Below, piece by piece: positions 19,401 through 27,255 of a DNA stretch of 64,000 bases (positions are counted from its first letter, which is position 1; each line of letters starts with the position of its first letter). Under the pieces are notes generated by a model. The model was not told where the DNA came from and searched no databases. It was given only the letters and a program-made list of their open reading frames with translations. The translations under genes were made by a program, and so were the position numbers. The DNA is from Oscillospiraceae bacterium (lineage in GTDB: Bacteria; Bacillota; Clostridia; Oscillospirales; Oscillospiraceae): assembly GCA_022846075.1 (NCBI GenBank), contig AP025582.1, positions 1,240,001 through 1,304,000 on the forward strand, given 5' to 3'.

Positions 19401-20171
19401 CCCGGCACCAACTGCGAGTATGACAGCGCCAGGGCCATGGAGCGGGCCGGGGCGGTCCCCCAGGTGCTGGTGGTGAACAACCTAACCCCCGCCCACGTGG
19501 AGGAGAGTGTGGCCGCCTTGGCGAAGGCTGTTCGGGAGAGCCAGATGGTATTCCTGCCGGGCGGCTTCTCCGGCGGCGATGAGCCGGAGGGGAGCGCCAA
19601 GCTCATCGCCGCTCTCTTCCGTGCCCCCGTCCTGGCCGAGGCCGTCACCGACCTGCTGGAGGGCCGTGACGGGCTGATGCTGGGCGTGTGCAACGGCTTC
19701 CAGGCCCTCGTGAAGCTGGGGCTGGTGCCCTTTGGCAGGATCCAGGACATGACAGGCGACAGCCCCACCCTTACCTTCAACACCATCGGCCGCCACCAAA
19801 GTATGCTGGTGCGCACCCGGGTATCCAGCGTCAAGTCCCCCTGGCTGGCGGGCACCAAGGTGGGAGAGGTGTACACCGTCCCCATCAGCCATGGCGAGGG
19901 CCGTTTCGTGGCCCCGGAGGCCACGCTGAAAGCCCTGGCGGAGAACAGCCAGATTGCCGCCCAGTATGTGGACCTGGCGGGGGAGGCCACCATGGACGGC
20001 CTCTATAACCCCAACGGCAGCTATTGGGCCATCGAGGCGGTGACCAGCCCCGACGGCCGGGTGCTGGGGAAGATGGGTCACTCTGAGCGGACGGGAGAGG
20101 AACTCTACAAAAATGTTCCGGGCCGTTTTGATATGGGTATTTTCCGCTCCGGGGCGGCCTATTTCCAGTAA
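16488..20171 (+). CDS. purL: Phosphoribosylformylglycinamidine synthase, single chain
   Basis: 1227 residues, with GGAGGGACG before the ATG. This is the long single-chain type that joins synthetase and glutaminase. The synthetase part shows YWSDHCRHTTFGT, NETHNHPTEIEPFGGAAT and GAGGVSVAVGELADG. The C-terminal class I glutaminase has FLPGGFSGGDEPEGSAK and the nucleophile context MLGVCNGFQAL, then ISHGEGRF with the catalytic His. It converts FGAR to FGAM using glutamine and ATP. It is the last gene of the purine operon; separate purS and purQ genes are absent and not needed. Confidence 0.96.
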   Translation: MVYRVYAEKKAPYAVEAKALLEELRSLLGIGSLDGLRILNRYDVEGVDEALFRRCVPVVFSEPAVDEVYDHLPQGDFTVFAVEYLPGQFDQRAASASECVQLISAGERPAVRSAKVYLLAGALSAEDVERVKGYVINPVEAREASLDRPDTLAAQYDAPETVAVLEGFNALDADGLAKLGEEMGLAMDGADLAFCQGYFQKEGRDPTVTEVRVLDTYWSDHCRHTTFGTILDEVTVEEPAVKEAWDLYLKLRAETGREKKPVCLMDLATIGAKYLKQKGILKNLDESDEINACSVRIQVDNGGKMEDWLLLFKNETHNHPTEIEPFGGAATCIGGAIRDPLANRGYVFSAMRVTGAGDPLVPVEETLAGKLPQRKLVTTAAQGYSSYGNQIGLATGQVTELYHPGYVAKRMEIGAVMGAVPEANVRREEPAPGDVVILLGGRTGRDGCGGATGSSKAHKLESLESCGAEVQKGNAPEERKLQRMFRDPEATRLIKRCNDFGAGGVSVAVGELADGLIIDLDAVPKKYEGLDGTELAISESQERMAVVVEAREADAFIALAHGENLEATVVAVVTEAPRMVMKWKGNTVCDIARSFLASNGAEKHAKAVISAPREVVEDHSATPLPERLHALVTDLNVCSQQGLAQRFDSTIGAATVLMPFGGRYQKTPAQVMAHKLPVAGETGTCAGMAFGFDPFVSERDEFRGAWLAVCESVAKLTAAGFQREKMYLTFQEYFKRLGTDPERWGSPLAALLGALKAQLDLGVAAIGGKDSMSGTFEHIDVPPTLVSFAVASGAAGNVISPEFKAPGHRVVLLAPEYDGFLPTAESFNALCAKLEGLISEKQVLSAWAVVHGGVAEGIFKMCLGNRVGFAGSVDVYTLFAVRRGAFLLELAEGAEDVGLLLGRTMEEYTFTADGGSADLAELELAYEARLAPVFPLTAAGEGEAPTLSSGVKPLAAPGLHIAKPRVLIPVFPGTNCEYDSARAMERAGAVPQVLVVNNLTPAHVEESVAALAKAVRESQMVFLPGGFSGGDEPEGSAKLIAALFRAPVLAEAVTDLLEGRDGLMLGVCNGFQALVKLGLVPFGRIQDMTGDSPTLTFNTIGRHQSMLVRTRVSSVKSPWLAGTKVGEVYTVPISHGEGRFVAPEATLKALAENSQIAAQYVDLAGEATMDGLYNPNGSYWAIEAVTSPDGRVLGKMGHSERTGEELYKNVPGRFDMGIFRSGAAYFQ

Positions 20172-20261
20172 TATAGAGATTGGCTATGGAATAATGGCGC
20201 AGAGGTCCCGGCGGAGCGTTTCAATCATTCTGCCGCCTGGGGGATACACCCCTTTGGATAG

Positions 20262-20317
20262 CCTTAAAAAAGTCGTCCCCGCCGCCTTCTTAGGCGGCGG
20301 GGACGACTTTTTTAAGG
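20262..20317. terminator. Strong bidirectional terminator after purL
   Basis: A perfect 25-bp stem (20262-20286 with 20293-20317) and a six-base loop are flanked by A-run and T-run arms, so it works on both strands. It separates purL from the convergent catabolic operon, whose last gene ends at 20346. Nothing else is visible in the 174-base gap. Confidence 0.9.
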
Positions 20318-20345
20318 TGGAATAGTTGTCGATGCGATAAATATA

Positions 20346-21152
20346 TCAATACAGCCCGTTATCGTTGATGGGCGGGAACTTCAACACCTCGATGTCTTGA
20401 ATGGTGTCCCAATGCTCCACGATCTTCCCGTTCTCCACCCGGAAGATGTCCACCAGGTTGCGTCCGGGCTCGCCGGGGGTGAGTACGGAGTGGACGTGGA
20501 ATCCCACCAGGTTTCCCTGGGCCACGGCCAATTTGATCTCGTTCCGGCCCTGGGGAAAATGCTCTTTGCGGAAGCGGACGAATTTGAGGAAATGCTCCGG
20601 GCCGTCCTGGACATGGGGGTTATGCTGAATGTAGGTATCCCCCAAAAATTTTGCGCATTTGTCGGCGTCCTTTTCGATGCCGTAGGCGGTATAGAAAGCG
20701 GTGACCAGCGCCCGGTTCTCCTCCGTCTTGTCCAGGTCGGTGAGGATCTCATCTCCGGCCTGGTTGAAAAGGCCGTTGTCGTTGATGGGCGGGAATTTGA
20801 GCACCTCCACGTCCTGGATCACGTCCCAGTGCTCCACCACCTTGCCATCCTCTACCCGGAAGGTGTCCACCAGATTGCGTCCGGGCTCACCGGGGGTGAG
20901 TACGGAGTGGACGTGGAGCATGACCTTGTCGCCGTCAGCGATGGTCAGCATTACGTTGTTGCGGCCCTCGGGGAAGTGATCGTGGCGGTACTGAACGAAG
21001 CGCAGGAAATGGTCAACGCCGTCCTGTACGTGAGGGTTGTGCTGGATGTATTTGTCTCCGAAAAATTGCTTGCACTTCTCCGCGTCTTTTTCGATGCCAT
21101 AGGTGCGGTAAAATTCTGTGACAATTTTTTTGCTCTCTTCGGTCTTGTTCAT
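20346..21152 (-). CDS. Tandem SnoaL-like (NTF2-fold) protein
   Basis: 268 residues, with AGGAGGT seven bases before the ATG. The protein is an internal duplication. Residues about 5-127 and 141-268 both read roughly YGIEKDA, then YIQHNPHVQDG, HFP(E/Q)GRN, HVHSVLTPGEPGRN and ending EVLKFPPINDNGL. Each copy looks like a SnoaL/ketosteroid-isomerase-type cone fold, with conserved His and Asp residues. These folds serve as small hydrolases, isomerases or binding proteins. It is the last gene of the sigma-54-controlled operon. The substrate is unknown. Confidence 0.8.
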   Translation of the reverse strand: MNKTEESKKIVTEFYRTYGIEKDAEKCKQFFGDKYIQHNPHVQDGVDHFLRFVQYRHDHFPEGRNNVMLTIADGDKVMLHVHSVLTPGEPGRNLVDTFRVEDGKVVEHWDVIQDVEVLKFPPINDNGLFNQAGDEILTDLDKTEENRALVTAFYTAYGIEKDADKCAKFLGDTYIQHNPHVQDGPEHFLKFVRFRKEHFPQGRNEIKLAVAQGNLVGFHVHSVLTPGEPGRNLVDIFRVENGKIVEHWDTIQDIEVLKFPPINDNGLY

Positions 21153-21173
21153 AATAAAACCTCCTGTTCAGTG

Positions 21174-22853
21174 TTAATCCAGCACGGCGCCCTTGTTAGC
21201 AGAGGAAACCAGCCTTGCGTAGCGGGCCAAATAGCCGGTGAGATCTTGCGGGGGAGTGTAGGACCATTCCCGCCTGCGCTGGCTCAGTTCTTCCTCAGAT
21301 ACATGGAGCTCCAGGCGCTTATGGATCACGTCAATGGTGATGGAGTCTCCGTCCCGCACGAGGGCAATGGGGCCACCCTCCGCCGCTTCAGGTGAGATGT
21401 GTCCCACAAAGCAGCCGTTGTTGGTGCCGGAGAAACGTCCGTCGGTGATAAGGGCTGTGCTTTTGGCCAAACCCTGGCCGTTGAGCATTTTGAGGGTCAG
21501 GTACATTTCCCGCATACCGGGGCCTCCCTTGGGCCCCTCATAGCGTACCACTACCACGTGGCCGGGTTTGATCTTTCCCGCCTTGATGGCCTCAATACAC
21601 GCGTGCTCTCCATCAAAGCAGATAGCGGTGCCGGTAAACTGGCGCACCTCCTCCGCAATGGCGGCGGGCTTGGCCACGCCGGTATCCGGAGCCAGATTTC
21701 CCCGCATGATCGCCAGCCCGCCCAGTGTGCTGTATGGGTTGTCCAGGGGACGGATGAGATCAGAAGTGTCCGGAAAGGGATTGGAGAAGCGATCCAGCGT
21801 TTCTCCCAACGTACAGCCGTCCACCGTCATCACATTGGTATGAATGTGTTCGCGGAGGGCGCGCATGACCGCCGGAATACCGCCGGCTTTGTAAAGATCC
21901 TCACAGTCCTGCGTGGTGGAGGCAGGGGAGACCTTGGCGATGTGGGGGATGGCGCTCAGGCGGTCAAAGGCGTCCAGGACCCGATCTGAGGAGAACCCAA
22001 GTTCATGGGCCAGGGCGCAGGTGTGGATGACGGCGTTGGTAGAGCCCCCCACGGCCATAAGCAGCATGATCGCGTTTTCGATGGCTTCCCAGCTCATGAT
22101 CTGCCGGGCGGAGATACCTGCCCGCACCAGGGCCACGATTTGTTCGCCGCTGCGGAAGGCGCTGCGCCTGCGCTCATGATACACCGCCGGAATAAGGCCT
22201 CCGCCGGAGAGGGTCATGCCGATGGCCTCGGAAAAGCTGCACATGGTATTGGCCGTGCCCATGAACTGGCAGGAGCCGCAGGTGAGGGAGCAGGTGTTGG
22301 TGAGCTGCTGAAGCTCCGCTTCCGTGGCGCGGCCCTGAGTGTAGAGGCCGAAAGCCTCTGATATGGTAGTCGTGTTGCTACGGGCCTTTTCCCGGAAGGG
22401 CGGGGAAGAAAGCATGGCGCCGCCGGGCACCAGAATGGCGGGCAGGTCCAGCCGCGCGGCGGCCATAAGCATCCCCGGAACGATTTTATCACAGCTTCCC
22501 AGCAGAATGACGCCATCGAAGCGGTGGGCGCGGCATTGGACCTCAATGGAATCCGCGATCACGTCCCGGGACGGCAGGCAGTAGTGGGAGCCATAGTGGT
22601 TATCGGACACACCGTCACAGCAGGCAATAACGCCGAATTCCACCGGGGTGCCTCCCGCACGGTAAATCCCAAATTTCACCTGCTCCGCCAGCATTCGCAA
22701 ATTGTTGTGTCCGGGCACGGACTCGTTAAAAGAACAGGCGATCCCGATGATGGGACGGGAGAGATCGTCGTCGGTATAGCCGTTGGCCTTGTAACAGGTT
22801 TTGTTGGAGATGAACTCCAAATCATTGAAGCTGCCTACATGTTGTTCACGCAT
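21174..22853 (-). CDS. IlvD/Edd family dehydratase
   Basis: 559 residues. Family signatures are IACSFNESVPGHNNLR, GVILLGSCDKIVPGMLMAA, CSLTCGSCQFMGTANTMC (with GSCDK, the three cysteine regions that hold an Fe-S cluster), VGGSTNAVIHT and the C-terminal DGRFSGTNNGCFVGHISPEAA. Members dehydrate 2,3-dihydroxy acids (IlvD) or sugar acids (Edd, pentonate and hexonate dehydratases). The position in a PrpR-controlled operon away from isoleucine/valine genes suggests a catabolic acid as substrate rather than branched-chain amino acid synthesis. It starts nine bases after the transporter gene stop. Confidence 0.9.
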   Translation of the reverse strand: MREQHVGSFNDLEFISNKTCYKANGYTDDDLSRPIIGIACSFNESVPGHNNLRMLAEQVKFGIYRAGGTPVEFGVIACCDGVSDNHYGSHYCLPSRDVIADSIEVQCRAHRFDGVILLGSCDKIVPGMLMAAARLDLPAILVPGGAMLSSPPFREKARSNTTTISEAFGLYTQGRATEAELQQLTNTCSLTCGSCQFMGTANTMCSFSEAIGMTLSGGGLIPAVYHERRRSAFRSGEQIVALVRAGISARQIMSWEAIENAIMLLMAVGGSTNAVIHTCALAHELGFSSDRVLDAFDRLSAIPHIAKVSPASTTQDCEDLYKAGGIPAVMRALREHIHTNVMTVDGCTLGETLDRFSNPFPDTSDLIRPLDNPYSTLGGLAIMRGNLAPDTGVAKPAAIAEEVRQFTGTAICFDGEHACIEAIKAGKIKPGHVVVVRYEGPKGGPGMREMYLTLKMLNGQGLAKSTALITDGRFSGTNNGCFVGHISPEAAEGGPIALVRDGDSITIDVIHKRLELHVSEEELSQRRREWSYTPPQDLTGYLARYARLVSSANKGAVLD

Positions 22854-22862
22854 GGCAGACCC

Positions 22863-23990
22863 TCAGGACACACCGGCCGCATCGGCCGCATCCATTTTCT
22901 TGATCCGTCTGCGTCCCACGAAAATCGTGGGGATCAGCAGGGTGACGATGCAGAAGTAGCCAAGATACTGGAAGCCGGTGCCCACAAGCTTGTTCAGGCC
23001 AAAGCCGGAGAAAGCGCTCACGTAGACCAGCATGATGATAGCGATAATGAGCTTGGTGACTTTGGGATTCTTAAACTTGAAAAATCTGCCGTAACGTCCG
23101 GAAAGAGCGTTGGAGAAAGAAATCGTGTTCGTGCAGCAGGCGAAAAAGACTACCATGACATAGCAGGCGACCAGCACAGGGGCACCCACGCGGGTGATAA
23201 CCCAATAGTTGGGCAGGGTATCCTGAATGGCCTCAGGGTAGCCCAGCAGCATGAGGGCTACGACGATGAGAAACAGAGAGTTGAGAGCGATACCAAAAAT
23301 AATAGACTTCTTTACCTCACTGCGGTTTTTCAGTCCGTGAACTACGGCGATACAGCCGCCAAACACACCGGTGGACTGGAAAGCGGCGTATAGGATGCTG
23401 CGCCAGAGAGCGGCACCGCCGTTGGCGTCGGACAGAGAGCGCCCTGTGAAGCTGGGGGCAATTCCGCCGTTATTTGTGATGCCTGCAATGACCACGGCGA
23501 AGATGGCCACGAAAATGATAACGGACATACCAGTGGAGGCCGCCCGCACAAGGCTTTCACCGTAAATAGAGAAGAAGATGGTGCAAAAGACGATGGCGAC
23601 GATGCCCAACCATACGGGCGCGCCAAAATAATCATGGAACAGGGTGGAGGCCGTAGCGACGCAGGCGCCGCCCGAGAGCCCTACAGTGCCGACAAAGGAA
23701 AACTCAAACAAGTTTGCGAAAATCTTGTGGTAAGGGTCAAACAGCTTGTTGGCAAAGTCCTTAAAATCCACGGCCTTGGTCCTGCGGGAGAATTCCATAG
23801 CATAATAAAGACCGAGACCCAGCAAGGCCATCGCCACCAGGGGCATGATCAGAGACCAAAGGCCGTATCTGACAAAATAGGATACGGTCTGATTACCGGA
23901 GGCCGCGCCTGGTCCGCAGTGGATGCCGAACCACACGCATGCTACGCCAATCCAGGCGGGAATAAGTGCTTTCTTTGTTTTTTCTTCCAT
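22863..23990 (-). CDS. YkvI-like membrane transporter
   Basis: 375 residues, with about ten hydrophobic segments. The start ALIPAWIGVACVWFGIHCGPGAASG places a glycine-rich break in the first helix, as in APC/NSS-fold transporters. Further on are GTVGLSGGACVATA and FAGC-like motifs typical of the YkvI family. The protein probably carries the substrate of the co-encoded dehydratase across the cytoplasmic membrane. The function of YkvI-type proteins is not established. It lies 53 bases after the Dabb gene. Confidence 0.7.
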   Translation of the reverse strand: MEEKTKKALIPAWIGVACVWFGIHCGPGAASGNQTVSYFVRYGLWSLIMPLVAMALLGLGLYYAMEFSRRTKAVDFKDFANKLFDPYHKIFANLFEFSFVGTVGLSGGACVATASTLFHDYFGAPVWLGIVAIVFCTIFFSIYGESLVRAASTGMSVIIFVAIFAVVIAGITNNGGIAPSFTGRSLSDANGGAALWRSILYAAFQSTGVFGGCIAVVHGLKNRSEVKKSIIFGIALNSLFLIVVALMLLGYPEAIQDTLPNYWVITRVGAPVLVACYVMVVFFACCTNTISFSNALSGRYGRFFKFKNPKVTKLIIAIIMLVYVSAFSGFGLNKLVGTGFQYLGYFCIVTLLIPTIFVGRRRIKKMDAADAAGVS

Positions 23991-24043
23991 GAAAAACCCT
24001 CCTCTTAATGTGCTGAATACATGCTTTTTGGAATTGGGGTGTG

Positions 24044-24367
24044 TTACGCACCTCCTGAAATGCCTTTACAACTCCCTCCCTCCTCGTGATCAAAGGTAAG
24101 CCGCATGACCAGACAGGACTCCACTTGCGCGGCGAAATTCCTGTGCAAGGGGTGATCCAAATAGGTGTCCAGGGCATCCTTGTTGATGAGATCCATACAT
24201 ACCATCAGGTCCGCGTTGGAATCCCGTGCCACACAGTTGCGCTCCACCCGCACCTTATGTACGCCGGGTACCTGACGGGCCAGCTCCTCGTATGTCTCCC
24301 GGGCCAGGTCAAAGAGTGTGTCGCCCATATAGCCGGGCGTAAACTTCAACAGAAGGTAATGTGTCAT
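24044..24367 (-). CDS. Dabb (stress-responsive alpha/beta barrel) protein
   Basis: 107 residues, with AAAGGAGC about seven bases before the ATG. The pattern of a short N-terminal strand HYLLLKFTPG, VPGVHKVRVERN, then DLMVCMDLINKDALDTYLDHPLHRNF is typical of the dimeric Dabb ferredoxin-like fold. Members include monooxygenase-like and lyase-like enzymes and proteins of unknown role. It is the promoter-proximal gene of the sigma-54 operon, so it is likely to be expressed most. Confidence 0.8.
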   Translation of the reverse strand: MTHYLLLKFTPGYMGDTLFDLARETYEELARQVPGVHKVRVERNCVARDSNADLMVCMDLINKDALDTYLDHPLHRNFAAQVESCLVMRLTFDHEEGGSCKGISGGA

Positions 24368-24408
24368 ACCTCACGCTCCTTTCCTCTTTGTCCGTCGCCC
24401 TTTTAGAA

Positions 24409-24424
24409 TGCAAACGCCGTGCCA
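24409..24424 (-). promoter_or_regulatory. Sigma-54 (-24/-12) promoter
   Basis: Read on the minus strand, the bases are TGGCACGGCGTTTGCA, an exact match to the sigma-54 consensus TGGCACG-N4-TTGCW with GG and GC 12 bases apart. Transcription would start near 24398, about 30 bases before the Dabb start codon. The divergent gene encodes a sigma-54 activator, which strongly supports the assignment. Confidence 0.92.
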
Positions 24425-24516
24425 ATTTAGCCAGCATGGACATAAAATAGTTAAATACGCTCGTGCTCCTTGGAATAAACAACAAAAAGTCCGGTTGGCC
24501 CGGGTCAATAAGAGAA

Positions 24517-24564
24517 ACATTCTTTTCGTTTTTGAAAAAACGATTTCAAAATTGAAAAGAATGT
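24517..24564. promoter_or_regulatory. Inverted repeats, probable activator binding region
   Basis: ACATTCTTTTC (24517-24527) is an exact inverted match to GAAAAGAATGT (24554-24564). Inside, TCGTTTTT (24526-24533) pairs with AAAAACGA (24536-24543), and TTTGAAA (24531-24537) with TTTCAAA (24544-24550). The cluster is about 95-140 bp upstream of the -24 element on the operon side, the normal place for an upstream activating site. It is also next to the regulator ribosome site (GGAGGG, 24579-24584), so autoregulation is possible. The remaining gap (24425-24516) shows nothing clear. Confidence 0.6.
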
Positions 24565-24590
24565 GGTATATTTCCTTTGGAGGGATGTGC

Positions 24591-26486
24591 ATGGAACCGA
24601 TCAAAGAAAAGCAATTCTTGGTGGTCGCGCCCGAAGAGGCGCAGAAAGTCCAGGATTTCCAGGGGATCGAGCCCTATATCTACCGGGTGATTTTGTCCAA
24701 GCCATGTCCGGAACTCCTGGAGCAGGTAGCCCAGGCCATGAGGGAGACGAAGATATACGGTATCCTCACCCGTGGAAGCCTTGCGCAATACCTTTATGCC
24801 AATCATGTGCCGGCGCCCATCTTCCATCTGAAATATGAGCTGTATACCATCCTGGACCTGCTCAGCGAATGTGTGGCGTTGGGATACCACAACATTTGCA
24901 TTTTTGAAATCGGATATAATACGCCGGGGAGCGAACCCAGCCCCAAGCGGACACGGGTCTCTCTGGAGGGCTGTGAACTCTTTTATTACAAGCTGTACGA
25001 CCGGGGCGAGGCGGAGCAGGAGATTCGGGAGCTCCACGCCAAAAACCAGGTGGACGTGGTGGTGGGCGACGTGGAGCCCATCCTCATCGCCCGGCGGCTG
25101 GGCATCCCATATCGGAACTTTATCATCGATGAGTATTGCTATATGGGCGCGGTGGATGAGGCGCGCTACTCCACCGACATTGCCCTCAAGGAAAAAGCCC
25201 AAAACGACTTTATCGAGGTCATGACGAACATCATCTCCGAAGCCGTGGTCATCGTGGACAAGCTGGGGATCATCCGTACCTGCAACCTCCAGGCCGAACG
25301 CCTCCTTCTGCGGGGAGAGGGTTACGCCGATGTGAAGGGGTTGCTGGACTGCGATATGGAAACGCTGCTGACCCTCCCGGCCAACTACCTGCTCACCGTC
25401 CGGGAACGCAACTACGTCCTCAATATCGTCCCCCGCACCGTGGGGCGGGAAGAGCTCTACGCCCTGGTGCTGAACAGCGTCAACTACGTGGAAAACCTGG
25501 AAATTTCCATCCGCCGCCAGAACAAGGAGCGGGGCTTGACGGCCAAGATGACCTTCGAGGATATCGTCTGCCAGGACCCCGCATCCCGGCGATTGGTGTC
25601 CATAGCGAAAAAGTACGCCCGAAGCAACGGCACTATTATTATAAGGGGAGAGACGGGCACCGGGAAAGAGGTGATTGCTTCCAGCATCCACAACGAGAGC
25701 GCCCGGGCCGACGGCCCATTCGTTGCCATCAACTGCGCGGTCTTTAACGAAAACCTCATCGAGAGCGAGCTGTTCGGCTATGAGAAGGGGGCCTTTACCG
25801 GGGCCCTCAGCAGCGGCAAGCGGGGGCTTTTCGAGCTGGCCCACCGGGGCAGCCTTTTCCTGGACGAGGTGGGGGAGCTTCCCCTCTCCCTCCAGGCCAA
25901 GCTTCTGCGGGTGCTCCAGGAGAAAGAGATCATGCGGGTGGGGGGCGATAAGATCATCCCCGTGGATGTGCGGGTCATCGCCGCCACCAACAAAGACCTC
26001 AAGAAAATGGTGCGGCAGGGGGAGTTCCGGGAGGACCTCTATTATCGCCTGGCTCTGCTGGAGGTGGAGATCCCACCCCTTCGGGAGCGGCGGGAGGACA
26101 TCGTCCCGCTGTTTACCAGCTTCCTGGCCGACGCGGCTGAGCGGGAAAACCGGGCGATCTACTGGGAAGACGTGGATGTCTTCACCCCAATTTTGGACTA
26201 TGATTGGCCGGGAAACGTCCGGGAGCTTCGCAATTTTTCCGAGCGGGTGGTGCTGTTGTGCGAGGACTACCGTCTGAGCCGGCCTTTTATTGAGGAACTG
26301 GTGCGGCAAAAGCGCTCGCCGGAGACAGGCCCCCAATACGTCTGCCCAGTCACCAACGACTTGAAGGCGTTGGAGCGGGATTACATCGCCTTCCTCCTGC
26401 GCTTTTTCGGCGGGGATAAGGATAAGCTCTGCGCCTATCTCCATATGAGTAAGACCACTCTCTGGCGGAAGCTCAACGAGGCTTAG
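24591..26486 (+). CDS. PrpR-type sigma-54-dependent transcriptional activator
   Basis: 631 residues. The ATG at 24591 is chosen because GGAGGG lies six bases upstream; the frame extends further left but without a ribosome site. Residues about 20-190 form a PrpR_N-like sensory domain that would bind a small acid. A PAS-like segment follows (DFIEVMTNIISEAVVIVDK, about 205-300). The AAA+ domain has Walker A GETGTGKE near residue 353, the sigma-54 contact motif GAFTGA near 400 and Walker B GSLFLDEVGEL. A Fis-type helix-turn-helix ends the protein (KLCAYLHMSKTTLWRKL). It should activate the divergent operon from the -24/-12 promoter when its ligand is present. Confidence 0.93.
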   Translation: MEPIKEKQFLVVAPEEAQKVQDFQGIEPYIYRVILSKPCPELLEQVAQAMRETKIYGILTRGSLAQYLYANHVPAPIFHLKYELYTILDLLSECVALGYHNICIFEIGYNTPGSEPSPKRTRVSLEGCELFYYKLYDRGEAEQEIRELHAKNQVDVVVGDVEPILIARRLGIPYRNFIIDEYCYMGAVDEARYSTDIALKEKAQNDFIEVMTNIISEAVVIVDKLGIIRTCNLQAERLLLRGEGYADVKGLLDCDMETLLTLPANYLLTVRERNYVLNIVPRTVGREELYALVLNSVNYVENLEISIRRQNKERGLTAKMTFEDIVCQDPASRRLVSIAKKYARSNGTIIIRGETGTGKEVIASSIHNESARADGPFVAINCAVFNENLIESELFGYEKGAFTGALSSGKRGLFELAHRGSLFLDEVGELPLSLQAKLLRVLQEKEIMRVGGDKIIPVDVRVIAATNKDLKKMVRQGEFREDLYYRLALLEVEIPPLRERREDIVPLFTSFLADAAERENRAIYWEDVDVFTPILDYDWPGNVRELRNFSERVVLLCEDYRLSRPFIEELVRQKRSPETGPQYVCPVTNDLKALERDYIAFLLRFFGGDKDKLCAYLHMSKTTLWRKLNEA

Positions 26487-26699
26487 TTCGGAGTCCGCGA
26501 AAGTCGCACGGCCACAGGTTTATCTTCTGACCGCTCGGCCGCGCCGCTGAAAATACGGCGGGGTGAAACAAGTCTCTGACAACAGCGGACCAGGGCATCG
26601 GTAATGCACTGTGACCGTGCTTTGCCGGTGCCCTTTGCGCCGCATAGCGATCTCCTGTCCATCCTCTTTATTTGGTAAAGAGAAAATTGAAAGATTGTG

Positions 26700-26728
26700 T
26701 TGACAAGCCGGATAAGTTCTGCTAAAAT
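26700..26728 (+). promoter_or_regulatory. Strong sigma-A promoter of the tRNA-Ala cluster
   Basis: TTGACA (26700-26705) and TAAAAT (26723-26728) are exactly 17 bases apart. The predicted start near 26735 is 40 bases before the first tRNA. The gap from 26487 to 26699 upstream holds no gene and no other clear signal. Confidence 0.85.
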
Positions 26729-26774
26729 AACATTCGTTCCGCACGGCAGAGAACTGCGTGAGGGGCGCCTATTT

Positions 26775-26850
<76 letters not shown>

Positions 26851-26872
26851 AATACAACTGAATATCGTACGT

Positions 26873-26989
26873 GGGGGTATAGCTCAGCTGGGAGCGCAAG
26901 CAACCGGGTGTGCTCCCCCGCAACGGAGAGTAAAGTCAAAAAATTGAATAGCTCAGAAATCCAGCAAAATCAAGGGTTTCTGGCAACAT

Positions 26990-26990
<1 letters not shown>
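26873..26990 (+). pseudogene. Truncated tRNA-Ala copy fused to unrelated sequence
   Basis: Bases 26873-26894 are identical to the first 22 bases of the flanking tRNA-Ala genes (acceptor arm and half of the D arm) and then diverge. The anticodon and T arms are missing. The following 95 bases are unrelated and contain a 9-bp hairpin (26955-26963 with 26975-26983, CAGAAATCC with GGGTTTCTG). This looks like a recombination scar between the two full tRNA genes. Confidence 0.8.
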
Positions 26991-27065
<75 letters not shown>

Positions 27066-27067
27066 AA

Positions 27068-27106
27068 AACAATGACTCACACAGACCAAATGTGTGAGTC
27101 ATTGTT
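27068..27106 (+). terminator. Hairpin after the tRNA cluster
   Basis: A perfect 16-bp stem (27068-27083 with 27091-27106) lies three bases after the tRNA CCA. The tail is only CTATCC, so it may be a weak terminator or an RNA-processing structure. Confidence 0.6.
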
Positions 27107-27180
27107 CTATCCATACGAAAACACAAAGAGGACGGACACCTGATTCCCTTCCCCCGGAGAAAAACCAATATAGTTATTGA

Positions 27181-27215
27181 AGCGGAGATTCGATGATAGA
27201 ATCTCCGCTTTTTTG
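27181..27215 (+). terminator. Terminator at the left end of the element
   Basis: AGCGGAGATTC (27181-27191) pairs perfectly with GAATCTCCGCT (27199-27209), followed by TTTTTT. It stands 40 bases before the first element gene. No gene is visible between 27107 and 27180, so it may insulate the element from tRNA transcription or act as a leader terminator. Confidence 0.8.
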
Positions 27216-27255
27216 TTGTCGTCCCAACAGATAAAAAAGAAATGAGGTTTAACCA

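Noticed and set aside
21174-22853. Biosynthetic dihydroxy-acid dehydratase (ilvD)
   Set aside because: The family fits, but the sigma-54/PrpR operon with a transporter points to catabolism, so no ilvD symbol was given.
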